64,000 nucleotides of DNA from Halovivax asiaticus JCM 14624 (GTDB lineage: Archaea > Halobacteriota > Halobacteria > Halobacteriales > Natrialbaceae), in the NCBI RefSeq assembly GCF_000337515.1, contig NZ_AOIQ01000008.1, forward strand, positions 61,836-125,835, given 5' to 3'. The position numbers and the translations under genes were made by a program. The notes below the pieces were generated by a model, which saw nothing but the letters and a program-made list of their open reading frames with translations, was not told where the DNA came from and made no database searches. Each line of letters begins with the position of its first letter. Positions within the stretch are counted from its first letter, which is position 1. Of the stretch, positions 9,465 through 17,660 are shown piece after piece.

Positions 9465-9580
9465 GGGACCGGTATACCCCTTTCGGCTCGAAACATTACC
9501 GTGTCGTGCGCACACGGCACACGATCGAACGTTGGCCAGCCGATCGGCGAGGCTGGCCACTCACCGGACCCGACTGGGCG

Positions 9581-10468
9581 TCACTCCGCCTCGCCGGTCT
9601 CGATCGGAGCCCGGATGATGTTCCCCCACTCCGTCCAGGATCCGTCGTAGTTCTGCACGTCGTCGAACCCGAGCAGTTCGGCAAGGACGTACCACTCGAT
9701 CGACGAGCGCTCGCCGACGCGGCAGTAGGTGACGACCTCCTGGTCGTCCTCGATTCCGACGTCTCGGTAGAGTTCGCGCAGTTCGTCGGGGTCTTTGAAC
9801 GTACCGTCCTCGTTCAGCACCGAGGTCGTGGGGACGTTCTGCGCGCCGGGAATGTGCCCGCCGCGCTGGGCCGTCTCCTGCAGGCCCTCCGGCGCGATGA
9901 CCTCACCGGTGAACTCCTCGGGCGAGCGAACGTCGACCAGCGGGACGCCAGTGTCGACCGCCTGCTCGACGTCGTCCCGGTAGGCGCGGATGTCCTCGAA
10001 CGGGCCGGACGCAGTGTACTCCTGGGGCGAGAACTCGGGGACGTCCGTGGTCAGCGGATAGTCGTTTGCGACCCAGTAGGGCTTGCCCCCGTCGATCACG
10101 CGAACGTCGTCGTGGCCGTAGTACTTGTACTCCCAGTAGGCGAAGAGCGCGAACCAATTGGGGACGCGCCCGCCGCCGTAGATGACGACCGTCGAGTCCT
10201 CGGTGATCCCCGCCTGGGCGTTCAGTTCCTCGAACGCCTCCTTCTCCAGGAGGTCTCGCTGGACCGGATCGCTCAGGTCCTCGTCCCAGTCGAAGAATGT
10301 CGCCCCCGGAATGAGGCCCTCCTCGTAGGGTGTGTAGTCCGAATCCGCCGTTACCGTCGGGTTGTTGACTTCGAGCAGTCGGTACGCGGGATCGTCCGAC
10401 TGAAAGTCATCGAGGTGATCCTCGACCCAGTCCGCCGTCACGAGTGCGGTCGTATCGTGGTCCGTCAT
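9581..10468 (-). CDS. Sulfurtransferase (tandem rhodanese)
   Basis: A 295-residue protein with two rhodanese domains: an inactive N-terminal copy and a C-terminal copy carrying the active-site Cys249 in the loop CRVGERSS. Rhodaneses move sulfane sulfur from thiosulfate or 3-mercaptopyruvate to thiophilic acceptors. The CRVGERS loop is typical of archaeal/actinobacterial thiosulfate sulfurtransferases. The ATG at 10468 was chosen over one at 10495 because MTDHDT begins the domain. Cytoplasmic and monocistronic. Confidence 0.88.
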   Translation of the reverse strand: MTDHDTTALVTADWVEDHLDDFQSDDPAYRLLEVNNPTVTADSDYTPYEEGLIPGATFFDWDEDLSDPVQRDLLEKEAFEELNAQAGITEDSTVVIYGGGRVPNWFALFAYWEYKYYGHDDVRVIDGGKPYWVANDYPLTTDVPEFSPQEYTASGPFEDIRAYRDDVEQAVDTGVPLVDVRSPEEFTGEVIAPEGLQETAQRGGHIPGAQNVPTTSVLNEDGTFKDPDELRELYRDVGIEDDQEVVTYCRVGERSSIEWYVLAELLGFDDVQNYDGSWTEWGNIIRAPIETGEAE

Positions 10469-10671
10469 GCAGTCGGTCCTACGGAAGCCAGTCAAATAGT
10501 GCTGTCAGTGGGGTCCGGATTCACCGCGGGCGCTGACGCCGGCGAGAGCGAAATGTCGGACGGACGGGCGCGGACCGGACCGCACGGCCCATCAGCACCG
10601 ATTCGGAGACGTCCGGCCTTCCGGAAAGTGTTGCCGAGTCCGGCCACACAGTCGGGCGGCCAACCGCACGA

Positions 10672-12141
10672 TCACTCTCGATCGAGGACGATCGATCGGC
10701 TGTAGGCGCTAATCGAGCGAGCACCGGGCGTCGCGGTGAGTACGCTCACCCCGACGAAGATACCGTAGGCGACGAGGACGCCGACGAACCCGTAGTGCAT
10801 CCCGAAGGTGTAGACCGGTGGGATGACCTCGAGGAAGAACAGGATCGTCACGCCCGGCCCGAGCACGAGCGACGCGACGCCACCGGCGACCGTCGCACCA
10901 CGCCAGTAGGCACCGAGGAAGACGGGGGCGGTCGTCGTCGCGAAGCCGACGACGGCGAACGCGATCAGGTCGAAGATCCCCGCCGGTTGGGCGAGGGCGA
11001 GCAGGACCGACAGGACCACGGTGGCGATCAGGAACCCCTGCGTCACCGCCACCTCGCGCTCGTCGCTCGCGGCCGGCTCGACGACGACCCGGTAGACGTC
11101 CCGGCTAAGCATCGAACTCATCGTGAGTGCGACCGAGTCGGCCGTCGACATGATCGCCGCCGTCGCCGCTGCCATCGCGATCCCGAACACGACCGGGGAC
11201 GAGATCGCCTCGATGAACACCGGGATCACGTGGGTGGTCGGATCCGGGACCGAGACGACCCCCAGCGCCCACGCACCCAGCAGCGTCCCGAAGAGATAGA
11301 TGGGGATCGCAACCAGCGCGAACAGCACGCCCGACCGGCGCAGCGTCGTCTCGTCGGCGGCCGAGAAGTACCGCTGTATCGTGTGCGGGTAGCCAGGGAC
11401 GCCGACCGTGAAGGCGAGGGCGGCGGTCGCGATCGCGAGCGGTGTCCAGGTCCCATCCGGGCCAGGGAGAGTGAAGAGCGACGGTTCGACCGTCGCCGCC
11501 TCGGCCGCGATGGACGCGCTGTCGAGGCCGATCATCACGTAGCCGACGACGCCGGCCAGGACGACGAAGAGGACCGTCGACTGGACGACGTCGGACCAGA
11601 CGACGCCGCGGTAACCAGCCAGATGGACGTAGACGATCATGAACGCGGCCATGACCAGAATAGCGGCCGTGTACGGAATGTCGACCAGCGTATCGAGGGC
11701 GACACCCCCGCCGATGAGCTGGCCAGCCAGCATCGCGATCATGAAGATGCCCGTGACGGCGAGGTAGACGATGCCCAGGGCCGGACTCTCGTATCGGTCC
11801 CTGACGTACTCCGCGGGCGTGAGTACGTCACGTTCCCGACCGATGCGATAGAGCGTCACGCCGACCGACGCGAAGACGAACGTGTAGAAGACGGCCGCGA
11901 GGCCGAGAAACGAGAACGCGCCGAGCCCGGTCCCGACCGTCCGCGCACCGATGCCGAAGACGGTGAACGCACTCAGGACGGTCGCGACGAGCGTCAGCGC
12001 GAGTGCGAGCGGGCCGACCGTCCGGCCCGCGACGTAGAAATCGGCGGGCGTTCGCTCGGTAAACCGGCCGGCGTAGACGCCGATCACCAGCATCAGGGCG
12101 AGGTAGCCGGCGAAGGTCACCTGCGCGATCGACGCCGTCAC
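10672..12141 (-). CDS. Sodium:solute symporter (SSS family)
   Basis: A 489-residue membrane protein with about 13 hydrophobic segments. The SSS-family region DFYVAGRTVGPLALALTLVA occurs near the N-terminus, and GVPGYPHTIQRYFSA matches the conserved G-P-H-x-x-QR segment. SSS proteins take up organic solutes such as pantothenate, proline or short carboxylates with Na+. Its start overlaps by 4 nt the stop of a small DUF3311-type gene, the same pairing seen for PanF-like and carboxylate SSS transporters. Substrate not determinable. Confidence 0.88.
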   Translation of the reverse strand: MTASIAQVTFAGYLALMLVIGVYAGRFTERTPADFYVAGRTVGPLALALTLVATVLSAFTVFGIGARTVGTGLGAFSFLGLAAVFYTFVFASVGVTLYRIGRERDVLTPAEYVRDRYESPALGIVYLAVTGIFMIAMLAGQLIGGGVALDTLVDIPYTAAILVMAAFMIVYVHLAGYRGVVWSDVVQSTVLFVVLAGVVGYVMIGLDSASIAAEAATVEPSLFTLPGPDGTWTPLAIATAALAFTVGVPGYPHTIQRYFSAADETTLRRSGVLFALVAIPIYLFGTLLGAWALGVVSVPDPTTHVIPVFIEAISSPVVFGIAMAAATAAIMSTADSVALTMSSMLSRDVYRVVVEPAASDEREVAVTQGFLIATVVLSVLLALAQPAGIFDLIAFAVVGFATTTAPVFLGAYWRGATVAGGVASLVLGPGVTILFFLEVIPPVYTFGMHYGFVGVLVAYGIFVGVSVLTATPGARSISAYSRSIVLDRE

Positions 12142-12473
12142 GCGTCACCACCCGTCGTGGACGAGCCACCGTCCGACTCGGGCGAGGTACCAACCGACCC
12201 GGACGAGTTACCATCCATCGGCGTCGACGCCGCGGACGCGTCCCCACCGGCGATCAGCGAGATCGCGAGCCAGGCCAGGGCGAGCAACCCACCCAGGACG
12301 GCGAGTTGAACCCACAACCAGCCGGGAATCCCCCAGTACAGTCCCGTCACCGATTGCACGACGAAGAGGTGGCCGATTCCCACTACGAGTACGACGATCC
12401 CCAACCCCCACCCGACCAGCCGCCTGCGCGACCGATCGGCCGACGATTCCACGTCCGTAGATGTGCCCCGCAT
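12138..12473 (-). CDS. DUF3311-like small membrane protein, SSS partner
   Basis: A 111-residue protein with two transmembrane segments (about residues 20-40 and 48-72) and a Ser/Gly-rich C-terminal tail. DUF3311 proteins are commonly encoded just upstream of SSS symporters and are thought to be accessory subunits. The ATGA overlap with the symporter supports that role here. The ATG at 12473 was chosen because sequence upstream to 12563 is Arg-rich and unconserved. Confidence 0.75.
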   Translation of the reverse strand: MRGTSTDVESSADRSRRRLVGWGLGIVVLVVGIGHLFVVQSVTGLYWGIPGWLWVQLAVLGGLLALAWLAISLIAGGDASAASTPMDGNSSGSVGTSPESDGGSSTTGGDA

Positions 12474-12668
12474 CGAGCGTGTCTCGCGGGCCAGCCGAGA
12501 AAGGTGTTTCCACCGGCGACTGACCGCGAAGGCGGCTGTAGCGCTCTCGTCGACGGGAGCCACGGCGAATCGCCAATCGGAGTCACCAGGCTACCGACGA
12601 TCGGTCGGACCGGACCCAGCCGGGCACCGTGGCCGGCTCCGGCGATCACCTCATTCACACCCCGACGG

Positions 12669-12869
12669 TCACCCCGACCGGACCCCCTCGAGGGCCGCCG
12701 ATCGGGATCGATAGCCGAAGCCGACGGCGTCACACGCGAGACACGACCAGCGGTACTCGCCGTGGAAGCCCCGAATCGTCACGGTCGAATCACACGTCGG
12801 ACAGCGCTTCGACCGACGTCGGTCACGTACCCGTTCTAGCACCTCACCAACCGTCCGTCCGTTCGCCAT
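12669..12869 (-). CDS. Small zinc-ribbon protein (66 aa)
   Basis: A 66-residue basic protein, starting MANGRTVGEVLERVRDRRR, with two CxxC pairs (CPTC and CLAC) about 20 residues apart, spanning a beta-rich VTIRGFHGEYRWSC stretch. This is a zinc ribbon of the kind found in haloarchaeal nucleic-acid-associated microproteins. The basic N-terminal helix could contact RNA or DNA. The start at 12869 is preferred over longer frames with Arg/Ser-rich leaders. No function is known. Confidence 0.65.
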   Translation of the reverse strand: MANGRTVGEVLERVRDRRRSKRCPTCDSTVTIRGFHGEYRWSCLACDAVGFGYRSRSAALEGVRSG

Positions 12870-12972
12870 TTCACCAGTTTCAGGGACGCCCGCACCATAT
12901 GCTTTCTCTCTCGGAGCCGCGAGTGGCCAGGAGCCACGCAGCCGGCTCTCGGCGGGACAGGACGGACGAGCC

Positions 12973-13305
12973 TCAGATCGAGAGCGTCGTCTCCGCCTCG
13001 CACGAACAGTTTGCCGCCGTGAGTTCACCGACGGCGGTGTACGATCCCGGCTGCGGGTCGTCCCACGTCACTTCGAACGTCCGGGTCTCGCCCGGGTCGA
13101 ACTCCTCGCTGCCGAGCACCTGTGTGAACATTCGCCCGTCGGTGTAGCGCCAGATCTCCGTCCCGTCGTCCACGACGGCCACGTCCGCCCGGCACCCGTT
13201 ACGAAACTGTGCCGTGACGGGATCGTCGCCCGTGTTTTCGACGGCGAGCGTGAACTGGACGGTCCCATCGGCCGACGCCGCGTCGAGCCTTCCTTCGAGT
13301 GTCAT
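12973..13305 (-). CDS. BsuPI-like beta-sandwich domain protein
   Basis: A 110-residue all-beta protein. The pattern VQFTLAVENTGDDPVTAQF, then WRYTDGRMFTQVL, then FDPGETRTFEVTWD and a final GSYTAVGELTAANC strand matches the intracellular proteinase-inhibitor (BsuPI) Ig-like fold. In Bacillus BsuPI binds serine proteases, but most archaeal homologues are untested. No signal peptide follows the chosen ATG at 13305. A minus-strand TATA-like GATTTACG at about 13335-13345 may be its promoter. Confidence 0.7.
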   Translation of the reverse strand: MTLEGRLDAASADGTVQFTLAVENTGDDPVTAQFRNGCRADVAVVDDGTEIWRYTDGRMFTQVLGSEEFDPGETRTFEVTWDDPQPGSYTAVGELTAANCSCEAETTLSI

Positions 13306-13540
13306 ACGGGGGATTTCCGGTACGTGTTCGTAAATCTTTGCCACAGTTGGGCCGAACCGCGGCGGATCTGTGGTCGACGGTTCCCCAGTGTAGAACGCAG
13401 TCGAACGGTCGGTCCACGACTCACCAGCGACGGAGCGGTGGGTCGGTAACTGCACCGACCGCCTCGGCGGCCACCGATCCTCGGGTGGCGGGGACGGCCT
13501 AAACGCCACGCCTATAGGAACCCGCGGCGTAGCGTTCGGC

Positions 13541-14305
13541 GTGCAGATCGTCGGCTACGAACGGTCGGGACGCGGATCCTCGCTGCTTGTGAGTGACGAC
13601 GGCGACCTCTCTCGCACGGCGCTCGAGCGTGACGCGACCCTCGAGTTCGGCCTCGGTGATCGCCACTGTGCGGGGACCATCGATTACGAATCCGGCGACC
13701 ACGTCCCGTGCGATCGCGACGGGGCGCCGTACTGCGACGCGCACACATCGACGTGGGTCTGTGCGCGCTGCACGGGGACCTGTCTCAAAGACGAGATGGA
13801 CTGTTACGCGGACCACGCCGTCTATCTCGCCGCGTTCGCCCCGACGACGTTCAAGGTCGGCGTCACCCGGCTGGAGCGACTCGAAACCCGTCTCAGAGAA
13901 CAGGGCGCCGATCGGGCGGCCCACATCCACACGGTCTCAAACGGCCGGATCGCCCGGGAGCTCGAGGCCGAGATCGCGACCGATCTCACCGACCGGGTCC
14001 GGATCGAGCGCAAGATCGAAGGACTCGCCGCCGACATCGACGATGCGGCCTGGGAATCGGTGCTCGCGACGTTCGACCCGATCGAGTGCTTCTCGTTCGA
14101 CTACGGCCTCTCGCTTTCGACACAGCCGGTCACCGAACTCGTGGGAACGGGTACCGTCGTCGGCCTGAAGGGGCGGCTCCTCGTCCTCGAACGGCGTGGA
14201 ACGACCTACGCGGTCGACCTCCGGGAACTGGTCGGACACGAACTCGACGCGGACGATGCGACGGCCGACCGACAGTCCTCACTCGGCGCCTTTGCCGGTG
14301 ACTGA
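13541..14305 (+). CDS. DUF2797 family zinc-binding protein
   Basis: A 254-residue protein starting at GTG 13541. It has a Cys/His cluster (HCAGTI, HVPC, YCDAH, CARCTGTC) around residues 43-82 and then a domain with FKVGVTRLERLETRLREQGA, resembling the GIY-YIG-like region reported for DUF2797. The Cys pairs suggest a structural zinc. DUF2797 is widespread in haloarchaea and its reaction is unknown. No catalytic claim is made. Confidence 0.75.
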   Translation: MQIVGYERSGRGSSLLVSDDGDLSRTALERDATLEFGLGDRHCAGTIDYESGDHVPCDRDGAPYCDAHTSTWVCARCTGTCLKDEMDCYADHAVYLAAFAPTTFKVGVTRLERLETRLREQGADRAAHIHTVSNGRIARELEAEIATDLTDRVRIERKIEGLAADIDDAAWESVLATFDPIECFSFDYGLSLSTQPVTELVGTGTVVGLKGRLLVLERRGTTYAVDLRELVGHELDADDATADRQSSLGAFAGD

Positions 14306-14377
14306 GTTCGACCCGCGTCCACCGACCACTCCATAGCCATGACAACGTTTTTCCGACCCGCAGGTGAATTCGCGGGC

Positions 14378-14758
14378 ATGTCGGACGATCCTACCGAGGA
14401 TGCGACGGACGAGGGAACGGGCGAGGACGACGGCGAAGAAAAGTCGTTCCGCGAGCGCGTCGAGGAGATCCGAGAGAAACGCGAGCAGGAAGGCGGCGAC
14501 GACGCCCCCGAGAGTCCGTTCGGCGGCGGCGGCGGTGGCGGAATGGGCGGCGGTGGCATGGGCGGCGGTGGCATGGGCGGCGGCAACCCCTTCGCACAGA
14601 TGATGGGCGGCATGATGGGGGGCGGCCCGGGCGGCGGTGGCCCAGGTGGCGAGGCCGGCAACGAAGAACTCACCCGCGAAGTCCGTCAGCTCCGCGACGA
14701 GGTTCGCGACGCGACGCGACAGCTCCAGCGCATCGCTGACGCCCTCGAAGACGACTGA
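14378..14758 (+). CDS. Gly/Met-rich protein with C-terminal coiled coil
   Basis: A 126-residue protein in three parts: an acidic N-terminus with a charged helix (residues ~20-40), a low-complexity GGGGMGGGG-type centre (residues ~50-90), and a C-terminal amphipathic helix (EELTREVRQLRDEVRDATRQL) predicted to form a coiled coil. No catalytic motif is seen. It may oligomerise through the helix. The ATG at 14378 starts MSDDPTED, typical for haloarchaeal proteins, and is preferred to ATG 14339. Confidence 0.65.
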   Translation: MSDDPTEDATDEGTGEDDGEEKSFRERVEEIREKREQEGGDDAPESPFGGGGGGGMGGGGMGGGGMGGGNPFAQMMGGMMGGGPGGGGPGGEAGNEELTREVRQLRDEVRDATRQLQRIADALEDD

Positions 14759-14910
14759 CGCGAACAGCCGTTTCGGTATTTTCCGGTCGATCGTGACCCA
14801 GTGCTCGCCGTCGAACGACGTGTGTGAGCGAGGCTGTGTACTGATCGGCTCCAGGCACGTTCTCGCGTCGATCGAAACCGGTCACCGACGGTCTACAGCC
14901 GCCGTAGCGG

Positions 14911-16650
14911 TTACGAGCGAACGAGCAAGTTTCCGTCGTCGTCGTACCGGTGGCCGATCGACCTGAACTCGTTTCGCACGGCGTCCACGTCGAGTTCGCC
15001 GTCTTCGCCGAGGAACGGCGTCACCGGGTCGACCCCGTCCCATGCGAGCGAGTCGGGTTGCCAGGGTTCGCCGAGCGGCGACGCCACCGGTGTGGCCGCA
15101 CCGGCGAAGACCGACTCGACGAGCGATGGCTTGTCGAGGAGACCGGCGATCGTCCGACGGAAATTCGGGTTCAACAGTGGGGCGTTGCGGGTGTTGTACC
15201 CGATATAGTAAAGCGACTGGCTGGGGCGTTCGTGCGTGACCAGGGGTGGCGCCGCGGTGTACGAACTCGCCATCACGGGATCGAGTGCCGACAGCGTCAG
15301 GTCGGCCTCACCGTCTTCGATCGCCGCTACCGCCGCCTCGGTGTCTTCCGTAACGGTCACTTCGAACGTGGTGATCGGCGTCTCCGGAAGCTCGGCAGTC
15401 GTCGTGAAGTGGTCACCGTTTCGGGAGAGGGTGAGGCGCTCGCCTTCCTCACGGTCGTCGAACGAGAAGAGGCCGCTCCCGATCGGGGGAACGTTATCCG
15501 TGACGACGGCGACCGTCGCGCCACTCGGCGTCTCCACGTCGACGAACTCGGCCGACTCGGTCCGGTCCCGCCAGAGATGGGCCGGCAAGATCGGGATCGT
15601 GAACGCTTGCTCTGTGGCGGCCCTCCCGGCTTCAGGCGTGATCCGAACGCGGTGGTCATCGAGACGGGTGACGTCCGCAATCGCCGTCGCCAGGCCCCGG
15701 TAGAGTGGTGCGGGAATCGGCGCCTCGGCGGAATCCATCGACGTGTCCGCCAGAAAGTCGTACGTGAACGCGACGTCCTCGGCGGAAACCGGCTCACCGT
15801 CGTGCCACGACGTCTCGCGGAGTGTCAGCGTCGCAGTGCCGTCATTCCACGTCCAGGAGTCGGCCAACCACGGGCGTACGTCGCCGTCGACGGTCGTGGC
15901 GAGGGAGTCGTAGAGGAGATCGTCGATCGGCGAACGTGAGTGACGACCCCCGATTCCGAGCGGATTGAAGTGACGCGTCACGCGTTCGTCGGTCACGACG
16001 GCCCGAAGCGTCCCGTCGGCGGCGGTCGACTCGATGTCCACGAACGCGTACCGTTCGGAGAGTGGGTGGCGGTCGAAGCCGACGAATCGATCACCGTTCC
16101 AGACGTGACGCGACGTCGGCCGACACAGCGGACTGAAGGGTTGGTTGGCGGCAAACGATTCGAGCGTGTCTTCGACGGCCCGTTCGCGAGCGGCTCCCGT
16201 TCGGCGTCGCTGTCGGTCGAGATTCGTATCGAACGAGACGTTCGAGAAACCGTAGGGATTCTGCCAGCCCCACTCCGCGTCGAACCGGGTGTGCAACAGT
16301 CCGTACAGTGCCGACGGATCGGCGAGTCGCGGCGTTCGATCGACGAAGAGATCGAACTCGTGATCGATCAGAATCCGGCGGAGAAAGCGCGATTGCGGAA
16401 GCGTCTCTCGCTCGACGTCGATGCCGGCGGTCTCGAGCGCTGACTCGAGCCGGTCCGCCACGGCGGCTGCCTGGCGGTCGTCGGCGGGACTGACGCTCGC
16501 GACCGAGAGCGAGAACTCGTCGGCCGGGTCGTCGCGAAAGAGGTTCCTGAGTCCGCGCATACAGCCGGACAGTCCGAGGAGGCCACCAGCCGTCGCCGTC
16601 CCGAGCACCGTTCGCCGAGAGAGGGGAGACTCGAGGGTAGTCGAATCCAT
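14911..16650 (-). CDS. Tat lipoprotein, ABC-type peptide-binding protein (SBP family 5)
   Basis: A 579-residue solute-binding protein. The signal has SRRT (residues 11-14) followed by a hydrophobic stretch ending in LSGC, so it should be Tat-exported and lipid-anchored at Cys30. The mature part has the family 5 (dipeptide/nickel) hallmarks: LYDSLATTVDGDVRPWLADSW, LRETSWHDGEPVSAEDVAFT, and NPNFRRTIAGLLDK. It normally delivers oligopeptides to an ABC permease, but no permease or ATPase gene is in the window. It is paralogous to the gene at 17660-19402, sharing even the C-terminal EDGELDVDAVRNEFR pattern. Confidence 0.88.
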   Translation of the reverse strand: MDSTTLESPLSRRTVLGTATAGGLLGLSGCMRGLRNLFRDDPADEFSLSVASVSPADDRQAAAVADRLESALETAGIDVERETLPQSRFLRRILIDHEFDLFVDRTPRLADPSALYGLLHTRFDAEWGWQNPYGFSNVSFDTNLDRQRRRTGAARERAVEDTLESFAANQPFSPLCRPTSRHVWNGDRFVGFDRHPLSERYAFVDIESTAADGTLRAVVTDERVTRHFNPLGIGGRHSRSPIDDLLYDSLATTVDGDVRPWLADSWTWNDGTATLTLRETSWHDGEPVSAEDVAFTYDFLADTSMDSAEAPIPAPLYRGLATAIADVTRLDDHRVRITPEAGRAATEQAFTIPILPAHLWRDRTESAEFVDVETPSGATVAVVTDNVPPIGSGLFSFDDREEGERLTLSRNGDHFTTTAELPETPITTFEVTVTEDTEAAVAAIEDGEADLTLSALDPVMASSYTAAPPLVTHERPSQSLYYIGYNTRNAPLLNPNFRRTIAGLLDKPSLVESVFAGAATPVASPLGEPWQPDSLAWDGVDPVTPFLGEDGELDVDAVRNEFRSIGHRYDDDGNLLVRS

Positions 16651-16772
16651 TCAGTTCGTTCACCGTTCGACGGGCTGACTATAACAGTATTACGCCCGAG
16701 CACGACGTGTGGACGATCACCCGACAATTCGGGGACTAATGGCCGTGCCAGCGCTTCGAAACTCGAGTGTCG

Positions 16773-17660
16773 CTACCGGTGCCTTCGTTCGTCAGCACTG
16801 TCACCGGTCGCTCTGACCCGATCGGCGACAGCGCCAAGACGGTCGTAGGCGGGCTGGAGGTGGCTGTCGACATCGTATCGGCCGATCAAGCGACACGAGA
16901 GCCAGACGCACGTCCCCGCCAGGAGCAGGCCTCCCAGGACGTCGATCGCCCAGTGAATGCCCAGATACATCGTCGAGAGCCAGACGCTCACGGCCAGGAC
17001 GCTCGCCGCTGGGGTCCACGCGGGGAATTGCGATCGAGACCTGATCGCGAAGATCATGACGGTCGCAGAGAGCGACGTGTGAAGCGACGGAAACACGTTC
17101 GTGTAGTGGTTGATCTCTCTGGTGAGGAGCTGATAGGACGGTTCGAACGTATAGAGCATCGTCTCGACGTCGCTCCCGAAGTATTGTCGTGGGCCAAAGG
17201 CGTGGAACAATACGTACAGCGTGACGCCGATCGTATAGTTGAGTGCGTACGCACCGAGCAGACGCCGCAATTTCGTCGAGTCTTGCAGCGTGAAGTACAT
17301 CACGACCGGGAAGATCAGCAAGAACACGTAGCCGTAGATGTAGATGAACGAGAAGTACTGTGTGAGCTGTGTCGAGGCGATCGTCTCGAAGACGAGAATG
17401 AACCGGCCCTCGATGACGTAGAAGAGGTCACCGACCCGGAAGCCGTACTCCTGGGAGATGGTGACGAGATCCTGCCTGGCGAGTTTGTTCACGATCAACA
17501 CGGGGACGAGCGCGAGCGTCACGGGCAACGCAGCACGGACACGCGGTCGCCAGTTGCGAAGCGCCTGGAAGAGGGTACCGAACCCGATAACCTGCCAGAT
17601 TGCGATCGCCAGCAAGAGCGCGACGATGACGGTAACCCGACTCAGGATACTGACGAGCAT
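16773..17660 (-). CDS. PAP2-family membrane phosphatase/phosphotransferase
   Basis: A 295-residue membrane protein with about six helices. The PAP2 signature is visible as FPSLHTS (motif 2) and STMYLGIHWAIDV (motif 3, catalytic His and Asp). Family members remove phosphate from lipid or isoprenoid phosphates, and this longer AUR1/inositolphosphotransferase-like form can transfer head groups. Its ATG overlaps the stop of the upstream solute-binding protein gene by one base (TGATG at 17658-17662), so they are co-transcribed. The link to peptide binding is unexplained. Confidence 0.82.
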   Translation of the reverse strand: MLVSILSRVTVIVALLLAIAIWQVIGFGTLFQALRNWRPRVRAALPVTLALVPVLIVNKLARQDLVTISQEYGFRVGDLFYVIEGRFILVFETIASTQLTQYFSFIYIYGYVFLLIFPVVMYFTLQDSTKLRRLLGAYALNYTIGVTLYVLFHAFGPRQYFGSDVETMLYTFEPSYQLLTREINHYTNVFPSLHTSLSATVMIFAIRSRSQFPAWTPAASVLAVSVWLSTMYLGIHWAIDVLGGLLLAGTCVWLSCRLIGRYDVDSHLQPAYDRLGAVADRVRATGDSADERRHR

